Below are positions 5,751 through 6,184 of a DNA stretch of 6,184 bases, in pieces (within the stretch, counting starts at the first letter, position 1; each line of letters starts with the position of its first letter). The notes below the pieces were generated by a model. The model had not been told where the DNA came from and searched no databases. It saw only the letters and a program-made list of their open reading frames with translations. Location: contig JACDGQ010000208.1 of the NCBI GenBank assembly GCA_013821615.1, forward strand, positions 1 through 6,184. Direction: 5' to 3'. The translations under genes were made by a program, and so were the position numbers. This DNA is from Planctomycetota bacterium. Its GTDB lineage: Bacteria; Planctomycetota; UBA11346.

Positions 5751-6184
5751 GCGTGGACATCGATGCCGAGGTGGGGTTCGCCGACGGCGCCTTCCGGCTG
5801 CGCGTCGCCGGCAGCCTGGCCGCGCCGGCGACCGGGGTGTTCGGGCCGTCGGGCGCGGGCAAGACCACCCTGCTGCAGCTGATCGCCGGGTTGGTGCGCC
5901 CGGCGGTCGGACGCGTGGTGGTGGATGGCGAGGTGCTCGACGACACCGCGGCCGGCATCCACGTGCCGGTGCACCGCCGTCGCATCGGCGTGGTCTTCCA
6001 GCACGGGCGGCTGCTGCCGCACCTGAGCGTTGCAGGCAACCTGCGCTATGGCGAGCGCCTGCTGGCGCCGACGCAGCGCCGCATCGCCTTTGCGGAAGTC
6101 GTCGAGCTGCTCGCGCTCGAGCCGCTGCTCGCGCGCCGGCCCGCAACCCTGTCCGGCGGCGAGCGGCAGCGCGTCGCCCTCGGG
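5747..6184 (+). CDS. modC: Molybdate ABC transporter ATPase ModC (partial, 3' end outside window)
   Basis: The first 146 codons of the ATP-binding subunit are visible and run off the right edge; full ModC is usually about 350 residues with a C-terminal TOBE/molybdopterin-type domain. Walker A is GPSGAGKTT (33-41). The Q-loop is VVFQHGRLLPH (82-92), with Q85 and the arginine-leucine pattern seen in ModC. The ABC signature is LSGGERQ (135-141), followed by RVALG. Walker B lies beyond the edge. The start ATG overlaps the modB stop as ATGA, which indicates translational coupling. It powers transport through ModB. The combination with ModB supports molybdate or tungstate over sulfate, although CysA-type ATPases are similar in this half. 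Confidence 0.92.
   Translation, partial: MSVDIDAEVGFADGAFRLRVAGSLAAPATGVFGPSGAGKTTLLQLIAGLVRPAVGRVVVDGEVLDDTAAGIHVPVHRRRIGVVFQHGRLLPHLSVAGNLRYGERLLAPTQRRIAFAEVVELLALEPLLARRPATLSGGERQRVALG

Noticed and set aside
4533..6146. Long minus-strand frame opposite modB, modC and the repeats
   Set aside because: Arg/Pro/His-rich translation with no recognisable domain; it is the antisense of clearly real genes in high-GC DNA.

Overview
The window comes from a high-GC chromosome with strong G/C third positions. It is most likely a proteobacterium, and gene style (the ModB sequence, the PAS-AraC regulator) fits a beta- or gammaproteobacterium such as Rhodocyclales. That placement is inferred from general resemblance, not from a marker gene. 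The window is a patchwork: metabolic and transport genes are separated by accessory DNA made of a dead transposase, palindromic repeats and a tandem repeat.

Layout, left to right. Positions 1-337 carry no gene but hold two copies of a two-hairpin palindromic repeat. A Tn5/IS4-type transposase remnant (338-526, +) follows; it keeps its start and ribosome binding site but only the N-terminal DNA-binding domain. On the minus strand, 652-1803 encodes an AAA-type ATPase with a DUF4143 C-terminal half. Its promoter region contains a 41-bp near-perfect dyad, and the -10 element sits so close to the ATG that the transcript should be leaderless or almost so.

Positions 1959-3610 (minus) form a two-gene operon: an alpha/beta hydrolase followed, 14 bp later, by an IolE-like sugar isomerase/epimerase. 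Divergent from it, 3784-4548 (+) encodes a PAS-sensor AraC-family regulator, the obvious candidate to control the operon. Together these look like a small ligand-responsive catabolic module for a sugar- or lactone-type compound whose substrate cannot be read from the sequence.

Positions 4549-5057 are non-coding and contain two 132-bp direct repeats (131/132 identical, exact 135-bp period) plus a degenerate inverted copy of the repeat's first 39 bp. Then come modB (5058-5750) and modC (5747 to the window edge), the permease and ATPase of a molybdate/tungstate ABC importer, with overlapping stop and start codons. No modA is present upstream, where it is commonly found.

No clearly new defence or mobile system is visible. 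The items most worth a second look are the dyad and leaderless promoter of the ATPase gene, the repeat block in front of modBC, and the PAS-AraC/hydrolase/isomerase module.
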